Below, in pieces: positions 25,130 to 34,663 of a stretch of DNA of 64,000 nucleotides. Positions within the stretch are counted from its first letter, which is position 1. The number at the start of each line of letters is the position of its first letter. The stretch spans positions 1,984,001-2,048,000 of the forward strand of contig NZ_CP061032.1 of assembly GCF_014490555.1 (NCBI RefSeq). Direction: 5' to 3'. The translations under genes were made by a program, and so were the position numbers. The stretch comes from Corynebacterium lujinxingii. Lineage in GTDB: Bacteria; Actinomycetota; Actinomycetes; Mycobacteriales; Mycobacteriaceae. The notes under the pieces are model-generated. The model saw only the letters and a program-made list of their open reading frames with translations. It made no database searches and was not told the DNA's origin.

Positions 25130-28100
25130 ATGTCTTCGTCCGACAGCCACAACGAACAGCTTCTCCGCAGCCATTTGGCGCCGCCCGAGCGCACCCTGAT
25201 CGATATTTTGCACGCCTCCGCCGCCGAACACCCCGGCGCGGCGGCGATCGACGACGGCGACGTGCTCACCTATGCCGAACTGGTCGACGAGATCGACAAA
25301 CGTGCCGCCGACATGCGCGCGCAGGGTGTGCCGTACAAAGGCCGCGTGGGTATCCGGATGACCTCCGGCACCCGCGAGCTGTATCTCGCCATCTTGTCCA
25401 CGATGCGCGCCGGATGCGCGTATGTGCCCGTGGACGCGGACGACCCGGACGAGCGCGCGGAGACCGTCTTCGGCGAGGCGGACGTGGACGCGATCTGGAC
25501 GGACGAGGGTCTGCGCCTGCTCAAGCCCGCCGAACCGACGCCGCTTTCGGAGCCCACCCCGGACGACGACTGCTGGATCATCTTCACCTCCGGCTCCACC
25601 GGCAAACCCAAAGGCGTGGCGGTCACCCACCGTTCGGCCGCCGCGTTCGTGGACGCCGAGGCGCGCCTGTTCTGCCAGGACGAACCGCTCGGACCCGAGG
25701 ACCGCGTGCTCGCCGGCCTGTCGGTGGCCTTCGACGCCTCGTGCGAGGAGATGTGGTTGGCCTGGGGCCACGGCGCCTGCCTGGTGCCGGCCCCGCGCGC
25801 GCTGGTGCGCTCCGGGCAGGACTTGGGCCCGTGGCTGATCCGCCGCGACATCACCGTCGTCTCCACCGTGCCTACCCTTGCCGGGCTGTGGCCGAAGGAA
25901 GCACTGGACAACATCCGCCTGCTTATCGTCGGCGGCGAGGCCTGCTCGCAAGAACTCACCGACCGTCTGGCCGATGGCCGCGAGATGTGGAACACCTACG
26001 GCCCCACCGAGGCAACCGTGGTGGCCAGCGCCGCACAGCTGCACCCGGGCAAGCCGGTGACCATCGGCTGGGCACTCGACGGCTGGGATTTGAAGATCGC
26101 CGACGACGGCGAGCTGGTCATCGGCGGCGTCGGCCTCGCCCGCTACCTGGATCCCGAAAAGGACGCGGAGAAGTACGCCCCGATGGGCGACTGGGACCGC
26201 GCCTACCGCACCGGCGATCACGTCCGGCTTACCGACGACGGCCTCGCCTTTGTCGGCCGAGCCGATGACCAGGTGAAAATCGGTGGCCGCCGCATCGAGC
26301 TCGGCGAGGTCGAGGCCAACGTGGCCGCGCTCGACGGCGTGTACAACTCCGCCGTTGCCGTGCAAACCCTGCCTTCTACCGACAAGGTGCTCGTCGGCTA
26401 CGTCTCCCCCGACGACGGCGTGACGCTGAACGTCCAGGAAATGCGCGAGCGCCTCGCCGAGGTCATGCCGGCCGCGCTCGTGCCGCGCATCCACGTCATG
26501 GACGAGCTGCCCATCCGCACCTCCGGCAAGGTGGACAAAAAGGCCCTGCCGTGGCCGCTGCCCGCTTCCGTCGACGCGGTCGGCATGACCGAGACCGAAC
26601 AGTGGGTCGCGGAAGCATGGGTCGAGGTCCTCGGCCTAGACGTGCCGGGCAAGGACGCGGACTTCTTCGAATTGGGCGGCTCCTCGCTCGCCGCGGCCTC
26701 GCTCATTGCCCGCCTACGCGAGCGGGTTCCCACCATCGCCGTGCGCGATCTCTACGACCACCCCAGGTTGGAAACGCTCGCCTCGCTTATCGACGACATC
26801 ACGCGCACCTCCCAAACCGCCATCCGCGAGCGTTCCGTGTCGCCGGTACCCGGCGCGACCCGCCTGGCCCAGACGCTGCTCATGGTGCCGGTGATGACGC
26901 TCAAGGCCGCCACGGCCGTGACCTGGGTGGCCATCGCTGCGAACGTGCTGGGGCTGACCGAGTTGTCCTGGTCCTGGCTCGCCGCTGCGTTTGTGGTCCT
27001 GTGCACCCCGTTTGGCCGCATCCCCATCGGAGCGCTCGGCGCCCGGCTGATCCGCGGTCGCATCGCGCCGGGCACATACCAGCGTGGCGGCGTCAAGCAC
27101 GTCCGCCTGTGGGCCGCGGAGCGTTGGCTGGCCGCCTCCGGCGCGATGAACATCTCCAGCGCGAACGCGTCAAAGATCACCGCCCGCATGTTGGGCAACA
27201 CGGTGGGCAAGGACGTGGACATGCACGCCTTCGCCCCGGTCACCGGCCTTGCCACCATCGGCGAGGGTGCCGCCATCGAGCCCGGCGTGGACCTCAGCGG
27301 GTACTGGCTCGACGGTGATGAACTGCACGTCGGCGAGGTGTCCATCGGCCCCGGCGCGCGCGTGGGCACCCGCTCCACCCTCATGCCCGGCACCGAGATT
27401 CGCGAGGGCGCACACGTGGAGGCCGGCTCCACCGTCACCGGCGTCAAACCGGTGAAAAAGCACGCCCGCTGGGCCGGCTCCCCAGCGCGCAAGAAGGGCC
27501 GGTCCAAGCAGCGCTTCCCCGACGAGGCCCCGCCGCGCCGGCCGCTGTGGGCGTTCATCTACGGCCTGACCTCACTGCTTCTGGCGGCCCTTCCCGCCCT
27601 GGCGGCGCTTGCGGGCGCGGCGGCCACGGTCGGCCTGGCCCGTCTGGCGAACACCCAGTCCGTGTGGGGCCTGCTCCTCTTCGCTCCCGTCGGCGGCTTG
27701 GTCTACATCGGCCTCGGCCTCGTCCTGACCTGGTGCGGGGTGCGGCTTGCCCAACTCGGCGTACGCCCCGGCGTCTTCCCCGTGCGCTCCTTGCACGGCT
27801 GGACGCTGTGGACCGTCACCCGGCTTATGGACGACGCCCGCACCCGCTACTTCCCCGTCTACGCCGGCCAAGCCACCCCGGTCTGGCTGCGCCTCCTCGG
27901 CGCCCACATCGGCGACAACGCGGAAGTCTCCACCGCCGTCGTCGTGCCGAAGCTCACCGAGGTGCGCGACGGAGCATTTCTTGCCGACGACACCCTCGTC
28001 GGCACCTACGAAATCGGCGGCGGCTGGATCCGCACCGATCAGGCCACCGTGGGCAAGCGCTCCTTTGTGGGCAACTCCGGCATCGTCGCCCCGGGCCGCA

Positions 28101-28912
28101 AACTGGCCAAGCAGTCCCTGGTGGCGGTGCTCTCCGCCAGCCCGAAGAAATCCAAGGCCGGCTCGAACTGGTGGGGCTCCCCGCCGGAGCGCATGCGCCG
28201 CGTCGAGGTCGAAGCCGCCGGTGAAGAGACCTACAAGCCGTCGGCGGCGCTGCGCCGGAAGCGTGGGGTCGTCGAGACGCTACGGCTTTTGGCCCCCATG
28301 ACCCAAGCGGTGCTCGCAGCCCTGTTCGCCGCGATTGTTGTTTCGCTATTGCAAGGCATCGGCTTCTGGACGTACCTGCTCGGCGGGCTGGTCTGGATGG
28401 GCGTCGGCGTGCTCGCGGTGCTCTCCGCCGTGGTGGCCAAGTGGGTGCTCGTGGGCACGCAACGCGCCGACGAACACCCGCTGTACTCGTGGTACGTGTG
28501 GCTCAACGAGCTGCAGGACCAGTTCATCGAGGTCGTCGCCGCCCCCTGGTTCTTCAACTGGGCCGCCGGCTCCGGCGAGATGAACCTCGCGCTACGGGCG
28601 CTGGGCGTGAAGATCGGACCCGGCGCGTGGGTGGAGTCCTACTGGTTCCCGGAAACCGACCTGTGCGTGGTTGGTCGCGGCGCCACCGTCGGCCCCGGCA
28701 CCGTGGTGCAAACCCACCTGTTCCAGGACCGCGTGATGTCGCTCGACACCGTCACGATCGCCGACTCCGCCACCCTCGGCCCCCACTCCGTCTCCCTGCC
28801 GGGCTCCGTCATCGGCGACGGCGCCACCGTCGGGCCCGGTTCGCTGGTGATGCGTGGCGACGACGTCCCCGCCAACACCGTCTGGCAAGGCAACCCCGTC
28901 GAGCCCCGGTAG
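25130..28912 (+). CDS. Pls/PosA-type single-module NRPS with membrane and hexapeptide C-terminal region
   Basis: 1260 residues. An adenylation domain (1-500) is complete: A3 FTSGSTGKPKGVAV near 150, FDASCEEMW (A4), NTYGPTEATV (A5), GRADDQVKIGGRRIELGEVE (A8) and SGKVDKKAL (A10). A carrier domain follows with FFELGGSSLAAA near 517, whose serine takes phosphopantetheine. There is no ordinary condensation or thioesterase domain. Instead about six membrane helices alternate with left-handed beta-helix (hexapeptide) stretches such as GARVGTRSTLMPGTEI and GRGATVGPGTVVQT. This is the plan of Pls, the poly-epsilon-lysine synthetase of Streptomyces, and of the uncharacterised NRPS terminal-domain family. 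The monomer cannot be read from sequence by eye. No phosphopantetheinyl transferase or exporter is in the window. Confidence 0.9.
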   Translation: MSSSDSHNEQLLRSHLAPPERTLIDILHASAAEHPGAAAIDDGDVLTYAELVDEIDKRAADMRAQGVPYKGRVGIRMTSGTRELYLAILSTMRAGCAYVPVDADDPDERAETVFGEADVDAIWTDEGLRLLKPAEPTPLSEPTPDDDCWIIFTSGSTGKPKGVAVTHRSAAAFVDAEARLFCQDEPLGPEDRVLAGLSVAFDASCEEMWLAWGHGACLVPAPRALVRSGQDLGPWLIRRDITVVSTVPTLAGLWPKEALDNIRLLIVGGEACSQELTDRLADGREMWNTYGPTEATVVASAAQLHPGKPVTIGWALDGWDLKIADDGELVIGGVGLARYLDPEKDAEKYAPMGDWDRAYRTGDHVRLTDDGLAFVGRADDQVKIGGRRIELGEVEANVAALDGVYNSAVAVQTLPSTDKVLVGYVSPDDGVTLNVQEMRERLAEVMPAALVPRIHVMDELPIRTSGKVDKKALPWPLPASVDAVGMTETEQWVAEAWVEVLGLDVPGKDADFFELGGSSLAAASLIARLRERVPTIAVRDLYDHPRLETLASLIDDITRTSQTAIRERSVSPVPGATRLAQTLLMVPVMTLKAATAVTWVAIAANVLGLTELSWSWLAAAFVVLCTPFGRIPIGALGARLIRGRIAPGTYQRGGVKHVRLWAAERWLAASGAMNISSANASKITARMLGNTVGKDVDMHAFAPVTGLATIGEGAAIEPGVDLSGYWLDGDELHVGEVSIGPGARVGTRSTLMPGTEIREGAHVEAGSTVTGVKPVKKHARWAGSPARKKGRSKQRFPDEAPPRRPLWAFIYGLTSLLLAALPALAALAGAAATVGLARLANTQSVWGLLLFAPVGGLVYIGLGLVLTWCGVRLAQLGVRPGVFPVRSLHGWTLWTVTRLMDDARTRYFPVYAGQATPVWLRLLGAHIGDNAEVSTAVVVPKLTEVRDGAFLADDTLVGTYEIGGGWIRTDQATVGKRSFVGNSGIVAPGRKLAKQSLVAVLSASPKKSKAGSNWWGSPPERMRRVEVEAAGEETYKPSAALRRKRGVVETLRLLAPMTQAVLAALFAAIVVSLLQGIGFWTYLLGGLVWMGVGVLAVLSAVVAKWVLVGTQRADEHPLYSWYVWLNELQDQFIEVVAAPWFFNWAAGSGEMNLALRALGVKIGPGAWVESYWFPETDLCVVGRGATVGPGTVVQTHLFQDRVMSLDTVTIADSATLGPHSVSLPGSVIGDGATVGPGSLVMRGDDVPANTVWQGNPVEPR

Positions 28913-29248
28913 GGGTTCGGGCGTGGTCCCGTCGCCCCCACCTCCCCACCTCCGCCGCCCCACTCGGCCGCATTTTTCGAATACAAGAGTTCGAATACAC
29001 CCGTTTTTGGCCGCATTTTCGAACTCTGGTCTTCGAAATCTGCTGAACACCCCCGCCAGCGGCCCTCCCTGTTCCGCCGAAGTCGTTATGTAGAACCCGT
29101 CATGACGGCGCGAAACCGATCACAACGATTTCCTCCTAACGACCAAGTGTCCTGTTTTATCCACGGTCGATCATGACCCTTGCAGCACGGAGGTTCCCCT
29201 CGGGGTCCTGGACCAGTTGGTGTTTTTGAGGGTGTGCGCGCTGAGCCG
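28913..29248. other. Gap between NRPS-like gene and PIN gene
   Basis: No credible gene. Holds the long inverted repeat described separately (28975-29038) and, at 29049-29248, AT-richer sequence with several TCATGA-type short palindromes. The genes on either side are convergent, so terminators are expected here. I could not confirm an insertion-sequence end. Confidence 0.6.
28975..29038. repeat. Long inverted repeat with GTTTTTGGCC loop (element 1)
   Basis: Arms at 28975-28995 and 29018-29038 pair at 19 of 21 positions and each contains two TTCGAA palindromes. The 22-base loop contains CCCGTTTTTGGCC. The element between 61707 and 61776 has an unrelated stem but the same loop core. Confidence 0.8.
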
Positions 29249-29797
29249 TTATCCCCGCGGCCGGAGGTGACGCGGTAGGTACTCTCGGATGAACATCGCG
29301 CCGCTCGTAACGTCTAACCCCTTGTACCCGTTGGAGATGAGCCCATCCAGGTACTCCGCTGCTTTCTGCGGATCGACGTCCCCTTTGCGAATCCCATACT
29401 CCAACATTTCCGTCGTACTCCACGCGGTCAGGTCGTTGTCGTAGGCGAGATCGTTGCCATCCCGATCGTCGATAAGAACCTCACAGTTCTCTTGAAGCGC
29501 CAAAGCAATGCATTGTGCCTCGCCGAGATGTTTTGTTCCCACGCCACCTAGGGCTGCCTGAAACCTGGCGGCAAGCAGGTCATATTTGAGCTCGAGGTTC
29601 ACAAACGTTATCCATTTCGCATCCAAAGCGGAACGGTTTCCGTCGAATCCGTCGAGCTCTGAAAACACCTGGAAGGGATGATGGCAGTCCCACGGTTCAA
29701 GTACTGTTCGGAGGAACTCCATCTCGCCAATCTGGCTTGTGTGCGTGAGAGGGCTTGTGTCAATCACGAGACAACGGACGCAGCAACTCTCACTCAC
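29249..29797 (-). CDS. PIN-domain-like toxin candidate
   Basis: 182 residues from GTG 29797, overlapping the stop of the upstream gene as GTGA. PIN-type acidic residues are in order: LVIDTSPL (first Asp), GEAQCIALALQENCEVL (GEA pattern), and LIDDRDGNDLAYDND (Asp cluster), as in VapC-like and DUF3368 proteins, which cut RNA with Mg2+. The C-terminal ~60 residues (KGDVDPQKAAEYLDGLISNGYKGL) are a helical extension. Base composition is clearly more AT-rich than the NRPS gene. Together with the XRE/ImmA-IrrE gene it forms a toxin-antitoxin-like or phage-defence-like pair; toxicity is inference. Confidence 0.75.
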   Translation of the reverse strand: MSESCCVRCLVIDTSPLTHTSQIGEMEFLRTVLEPWDCHHPFQVFSELDGFDGNRSALDAKWITFVNLELKYDLLAARFQAALGGVGTKHLGEAQCIALALQENCEVLIDDRDGNDLAYDNDLTAWSTTEMLEYGIRKGDVDPQKAAEYLDGLISNGYKGLDVTSGAMFIREYLPRHLRPRG

Positions 29798-30885
29798 GAG
29801 GCTTTTCTCCCTCGCGGTGGAATCCGCTCCGGCAGTTGCTCCTCAACGACTGACTCGAATAACACTTCCAGCGTTTTCCCTGTCGTGAGCTTCCTCTGAC
29901 GGTACGCACTGAGCACCGCACTGCGATACTGAGGAGGAACCACATCCAGTTCCTTAACCATCGGGATTGCAAAACCAGCGCTTTGAAATTCTTGACTGTC
30001 TGGTTTGCGCTCAACCTCCAGTGCATAGGCTTTATCAGAGATGACACCGAGGTTTGCAAGATGTCCTAGTGTGGCGCTCCAACTCACACCGCACTGAGAG
30101 GAGACCGCCATCGCTAGCGCTCTGCTGCCCACATGCTTCGTCTCCATCCGTTCTACAAACGAGCGCGGCATCAGCAGGTGCGCTGCGAACGAATTCATCG
30201 CGCGTTCGACGTCCCCGTGCCCACAACCGGTTTCGAAAGACGTGCGATACACCCAGTGGCCGAGCTCATGCGCGAGCGTAAACCTGGACCGGAGAAACCC
30301 GGCGCACTTATCGACGAGAGCAATACCAAACTCAACACCTGGTTCGCGTTCAATCTCAGTTACCGCGCCTTCAAATGGAGATCCAGGGAAAGCCTGGGAA
30401 AATACAAGCAAACCAACGCGCTCACAGAACGCGGAGAGATCCTCAATCGGCTCATCGCCTACACCTGCCCAACCACGAACCTCAGCCGCTCGACGAGCGA
30501 TAACGTCATGGTCTACGTCCAACCGAAAACCTTGATGTGCGGCAGGTGTGATAATGCCCTCGTTCACCAGTTGTTCAACGTGTACCGACAACCGTTCAAG
30601 GGCAAGATCAAATGCTGGAGAGACGCCGCCCTCCGGCGCCGGCTTCCGGCTTGCAACGAGTTGAGGCCGTTCCTCCAAGAACCATCCAATTGGCAGTCCT
30701 GTCGACTCCGCGACCACCGCAATGTCGAGCGACTGAGGAAAATCATCACCAGCTTCAATGGCAACTAGCCGCTCGGGTGAGATAGGCGAACTGCCGGTCG
30801 TCTCGGCGATGCTAAGTTCTGCAAGTTCTCGCGCCAACGCCATGCGTCGCGCGATCACACTCGCCTGCGTAACGGCATCAGTCAT
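29794..30885 (-). CDS. ImmA/IrrE-type zinc peptidase with N-terminal XRE-like region
   Basis: 363 residues from ATG 30885. The first ~70 residues (VIARRMALARELAELSIAETTG... SPERLVAIEAGDDFPQSLDIAVVAESTGLPIGWFLEE) look like a helix-turn-helix of the XRE type. The rest is COG2856-like with the zinc site FTLAHELGHWVYR (HELGH) near residue 205, MNSFAAHLLMPRSF, and a C-terminal helical part. Family members cleave repressors (ImmA, IrrE) or act as antitoxins in two-gene modules. Coupled by a 4-base overlap to the PIN gene. Codon use is AT-shifted like its partner, a sign of transfer. Confidence 0.85.
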   Translation of the reverse strand: MTDAVTQASVIARRMALARELAELSIAETTGSSPISPERLVAIEAGDDFPQSLDIAVVAESTGLPIGWFLEERPQLVASRKPAPEGGVSPAFDLALERLSVHVEQLVNEGIITPAAHQGFRLDVDHDVIARRAAEVRGWAGVGDEPIEDLSAFCERVGLLVFSQAFPGSPFEGAVTEIEREPGVEFGIALVDKCAGFLRSRFTLAHELGHWVYRTSFETGCGHGDVERAMNSFAAHLLMPRSFVERMETKHVGSRALAMAVSSQCGVSWSATLGHLANLGVISDKAYALEVERKPDSQEFQSAGFAIPMVKELDVVPPQYRSAVLSAYRQRKLTTGKTLEVLFESVVEEQLPERIPPRGRKAS

Positions 30886-31011
30886 GCAGATATTATGCCA
30901 TACTCCTAGGTGACGGATTCTCGCTCCTGGGTTAAGTGGCAATACACGCGAAGTCCAGGCGCCCCTTGAGGATCTTGCCGGCGTTCACCACGGGGAATCC
31001 AATAACGGCGA

Positions 31012-31072
31012 AAGGGCCCGGCCCAATCATTGCTGATCAGAGCCGAGCCCTTGTGCGTCGCTTAGCGACGAC
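31012..31072 (-). terminator. Terminator of the pilus region, with 13-mer beside it
   Basis: Read on the minus strand after the vWA gene, GCTTAGCGACGAC-type word 31060-31072 (inside the palindrome GTCGC-TTA-GCGAC, 31057-31069) comes first. Then comes a stem with arms AAGGGCCCGGC (31012-31022) and GCCGAGCCCTT (31042-31052), 10 of 11 paired, ending in TTTCGCC. Confidence 0.65.
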
Positions 31073-31083
31073 CCACCTAACCG

Positions 31084-34000
31084 TTAGGCCGCAACCTTTC
31101 GCCTGCCCAACAACGCGCCCGCGGCGATGAGCGCGCCACCGAACAAGATGGGCAACTGCAGGCCAGCGCCACCAGTCTTCGGCATATTGCCCTGGCGAAC
31201 ATTGGCGACTTCGAGATACGCCGTCTGCTTGTCGGAGACGACACTCCACACGCCCTGGGTTGAGATATCGGAGACCCATTTGCCGTCCGATTCGTACTCA
31301 ACCGCGACACCCTGGTCCTGGACGGTTCCGCGGAACCGGACGGGGGCGGTAAGTAGCGAGTACACAACACCATCCTGGGTCGGTGCCTTCACCTCCACCA
31401 GGTCGTACTCCTTACCCGGCTCAAGCACCGTGTCAAGGGTGTACGTACCAGCTTCGGTGCCTGGTTCGAGGTCCCACGTTTGGGGAGCCTCGCCTTCGGC
31501 TGCGGCAACCTCGCGGACTTCGAACTGCGCCTCCGAGAGAGTGGTGTTGCGGTCGTCCAGGTCGACCTTTTTCACCTCGAGACCGAAGTTCGGCTGATCG
31601 GCCTTCGTATTGGCAACCACACACACGACGGTTGCGACGTGCGAACCACTGGTATTCACCGGAACCCTGAAGCCTGTAGCGCCCGTGTTCTGCACCTCCA
31701 ACGGGGATTTCTCACCGTTCAGGTTTTGCGTACACACGGCGTTCTTCTCGTCTCGCTGATACAGCTTGTAGCCCTCTTGCTGATGCTCTGTGATCGTGGC
31801 CGTCGCCGGATTATCAGTAACAAGGTTCCAGGACGCCTGTGGCTTGTCGGCGCCTTCCTCATTGGCGGTGGTCTTGGAATCTGCGTAGACCAGATCATCG
31901 TTGCCAGCATCGATAATCGGGCTGTTGGCCATCACGGAGAACCCCCAGCCCTCAGCTCCGTCGGTGAGCACTTTGCCGTTGGCGTCGACGATCTGCTTTT
32001 GGACGATGATTTTGCCATGGCACAGTCTAGCGACCTCCTGAGCGATTGCTTCCAATTGTGCAGCAAGCGCCGAGTAGTTCTCGATGTGCACCGTGTCCCC
32101 AGGGCCAGAGATGTCCTCGCCCATTTGCTTCACTTCGCGAGTGCCGTATGTCCACTCTTCCATGTCTGTTGTATGGATCGCGTTGTAGTCTCCCAACTCG
32201 ATAATATCCATGAGGTGGACCTTGTTATTCGTTTTATGCGTCGAATTAACTGCTTGCTCTACGTTGACGATAATTTCAGTGTTTGGGTATACCGCGTTCT
32301 CCCAATTATCGAAGACGTCTTTACCGTCGTATCGAGGCCGATTTTGCATCGACACCAGGGTCCCTCTCGGAATGGGTGCGCCACTGGAATACGAATAGAT
32401 ATTCTTCAAAACGTAATCCCGAGTCACCACATTGCCGGCTCGAAGCGTAAGGTCCACCTGGATCGGGACGATCCTGGTACCAGCCTCTTTCAACTTATTA
32501 GCCGCCAGAATAGCGCGGTTCAACGAACGCTCCTGCACGAAGGCACCAGCGTAATCATAAGGAGCACCAGCTGGAGTTCCGCCTCGGTTTTGCCAACCAT
32601 CTTCATCGAAGGTCGGCATACCGTCCGTGATGAAGTAGACGACATCGTACCTCTGCCCCATCACCGCGTTAAGCGCCGCTTCCCAGTTGGTGGCATCACC
32701 ATTCTTGGCAGTTGTCCAACCGTCAATCGCATTGGTAATGGTCGGATTTACTTGCCCATTAACTTCTAGAGGAACTGGTCCTCCAGTGCTACTGGTCGCA
32801 GTCCTGCCAAAGGTATACAGGCCGACTTCGGTGCCCGGCGCGCTCCTCAATGCCTCAACCATTGCCGTCGTGGCATCACGCGTCGACTTAAACCCGTTTT
32901 CATCGCCGTAATTAAGGGAGCGGGATTGATCCGCCACAATAGCGACCTTTAAACCGCATTTCTTGGGCATTTCGGGATTCGGGTACTGTTTTTCTACCCA
33001 GTCCGCACCATCGGGAGGCGAAACCTTCACCGGCTCCTTCGGCTCGACCAGGGACGTACCGTGGATCGTAGCGACTGCATCAATACTCTCCGGATTGTCG
33101 CTGAAATTGGAGGTCATGGTGAACTTCGCGCCGTTTGGTACCTGCACGGAATCGACCCGCTGTCCGTTCTTGACCGGGTAGACCTCAAACTCGACGTAAT
33201 CGCTCGAAGTGCTTACAACGCGACGCTCGAACGAAACACCGGTTTCAGTCTTGTCCAGGTTAAAGCTGTACGCCTCAGTAGCCAGGATGCTGTTCGGTGC
33301 GTTAATACGTACGACTGCCTTGGAGAACGTCGAGCTCCCATCAACAGTTGCCGTGGTCTCGTACGGCGACTCACCGGTAGTTGTAGCGGGATTCAAACGG
33401 ATACCGCCGCGGCCTTCCATGTCGAAACGCTTGGTTTCGTCGTCAAGCGGCACCGACGATGTCGAGGGCTGTGGCTGATCGCCCCGCGTCGGTTCTGCCG
33501 GTGATGACGGATCTGCCGGCGCGGTCGGGCCAGACGTAGGCGTCGCCGCTGACGTCGGTGCAGGTGCCGTACTGGGACCAACAGGCACCCTGAACGATCC
33601 GTAAACCTCGACGACGTAGCGGCTCCGGAGTGTGTCGAGATCGCTATCCCATGCATCGACACCATCGACGCCGATTTTCAAGCTGTCTTGACCTGATTGG
33701 ATGATGAATTCGTCGGCGACCGGTGAATCACCAGTCTCGGGATTAAAGAAAACCGCCTCGAAACCCTTAACCCGGTTCCTATCGTCTCTGACTTGGGTAG
33801 GGCTGCGGAAGTAATGCTGCCCGTCCGCACCGTCATTTAAGAGAACCACCGCTTCGTCGTCAGCGTTGCGGCTGTTGTTCTCGGTGTTGCGAACTACAAT
33901 GCGCGTGATTCTGATATCTTCGCCAACTTGGTTAGGCAGTTCGCCGGTAGGTCGGACTTTAAAATAAGGCTCCGTACCGATGTTGTCGAAACGTTCTTTA

Positions 34001-34638
34001 CCGGTTCCGACGATTGGGGAGCTCAGTTGCACTTCCTCGGACCACTTGGTTTCGTCCGTCGCCCGCGCCATACCAACTCCGGTCGGGTTGGTGGAAGCAG
34101 CAGCATTCGCATTTTGGCCATACCCGGAAGGCGACAACTCCCGTGCAGTCGGAACCGCATCACTCTCTGCGATCGAGTAGGTAGCAGCGCCGGTGGTGCG
34201 AGCTTCCACCTCTACGAGTTTCGGCGGAACCTCGTTCAAGGCATCCAGGTCAAAGGCAATGTAACCGCCACCCGCGTTGTTGGTGAAGCCGTAGAACTCC
34301 GGGGCCAGCTTCTTGCCGTCGACGGTCAGCGACACGATTTCTTCGATTTCACCCTCACCGGAGCGCTTGATTCCGAAGATGTCCTCTAACGAGGCCTTGG
34401 CTCCATATCCCCATGCCTCGCCGTCGGAATCGTTGATGGTAATTACGTCGACGTCGCCGATACGGGTTGCTTGCACGGAAGCGGTTTCCGACACGGCAGC
34501 GGTCTCCTGCGCGTCGACCGGGTAGGAGCCCAGGCCCGCGGCGAGCGCGAACGAGGCAACCACGGCGGCGACTCCGCGAACGGAGCGACGGGAGCGCGAG
34601 CTAGCAGTTCGCGCTGCAGGCTTCAAAATGTTTCGCAT
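31084..34638 (-). CDS. von Willebrand A-domain surface adhesin, candidate tip pilin of pilus set two
   Basis: 1184 residues. A long, Arg-rich signal peptide opens the protein. Then come a ~330-residue N-terminal domain, a Pro/Thr linker (SSPAEPTRGDQPQPSTSS), a jelly-roll-like part, a vWA domain with MIDAS motif VAIVADQSRSLNYGD (DxSxS), and two Cna-B-like domains (GKIIVQKQIVDANGKVL and FGLEVKKVDLDDRN). The end is QGNMPKTGG, a membrane helix and GRRKVAA. MPKTG is a non-standard sorting signal (LPxTG expected). The vWA plus Cna-B plan matches tip adhesins such as RrgA/SpaC, which bind host surfaces. The region is more AT-rich than most of the window, suggesting separate ancestry. Last gene of the cluster. 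Confidence 0.88.
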   Translation of the reverse strand: MRNILKPAARTASSRSRRSVRGVAAVVASFALAAGLGSYPVDAQETAAVSETASVQATRIGDVDVITINDSDGEAWGYGAKASLEDIFGIKRSGEGEIEEIVSLTVDGKKLAPEFYGFTNNAGGGYIAFDLDALNEVPPKLVEVEARTTGAATYSIAESDAVPTARELSPSGYGQNANAAASTNPTGVGMARATDETKWSEEVQLSSPIVGTGKERFDNIGTEPYFKVRPTGELPNQVGEDIRITRIVVRNTENNSRNADDEAVVLLNDGADGQHYFRSPTQVRDDRNRVKGFEAVFFNPETGDSPVADEFIIQSGQDSLKIGVDGVDAWDSDLDTLRSRYVVEVYGSFRVPVGPSTAPAPTSAATPTSGPTAPADPSSPAEPTRGDQPQPSTSSVPLDDETKRFDMEGRGGIRLNPATTTGESPYETTATVDGSSTFSKAVVRINAPNSILATEAYSFNLDKTETGVSFERRVVSTSSDYVEFEVYPVKNGQRVDSVQVPNGAKFTMTSNFSDNPESIDAVATIHGTSLVEPKEPVKVSPPDGADWVEKQYPNPEMPKKCGLKVAIVADQSRSLNYGDENGFKSTRDATTAMVEALRSAPGTEVGLYTFGRTATSSTGGPVPLEVNGQVNPTITNAIDGWTTAKNGDATNWEAALNAVMGQRYDVVYFITDGMPTFDEDGWQNRGGTPAGAPYDYAGAFVQERSLNRAILAANKLKEAGTRIVPIQVDLTLRAGNVVTRDYVLKNIYSYSSGAPIPRGTLVSMQNRPRYDGKDVFDNWENAVYPNTEIIVNVEQAVNSTHKTNNKVHLMDIIELGDYNAIHTTDMEEWTYGTREVKQMGEDISGPGDTVHIENYSALAAQLEAIAQEVARLCHGKIIVQKQIVDANGKVLTDGAEGWGFSVMANSPIIDAGNDDLVYADSKTTANEEGADKPQASWNLVTDNPATATITEHQQEGYKLYQRDEKNAVCTQNLNGEKSPLEVQNTGATGFRVPVNTSGSHVATVVCVVANTKADQPNFGLEVKKVDLDDRNTTLSEAQFEVREVAAAEGEAPQTWDLEPGTEAGTYTLDTVLEPGKEYDLVEVKAPTQDGVVYSLLTAPVRFRGTVQDQGVAVEYESDGKWVSDISTQGVWSVVSDKQTAYLEVANVRQGNMPKTGGAGLQLPILFGGALIAAGALLGRRKVAA

Positions 34639-34663
34639 AATCCTTGTTCCTAAATCCGCTTAT

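Noticed and set aside
24980..26494. 504-codon minus-strand frame opposite marR and the NRPS-like gene
   Set aside because: His/Arg/Gly-rich antisense shadow; the adenylation-domain motifs are on the plus strand.
29049..29248. Possible insertion-sequence end or transposase remnant (TATGTAGAACCC and a short minus-strand frame)
   Set aside because: No paired terminal inverted repeat, no target duplication and no recognisable transposase motif.
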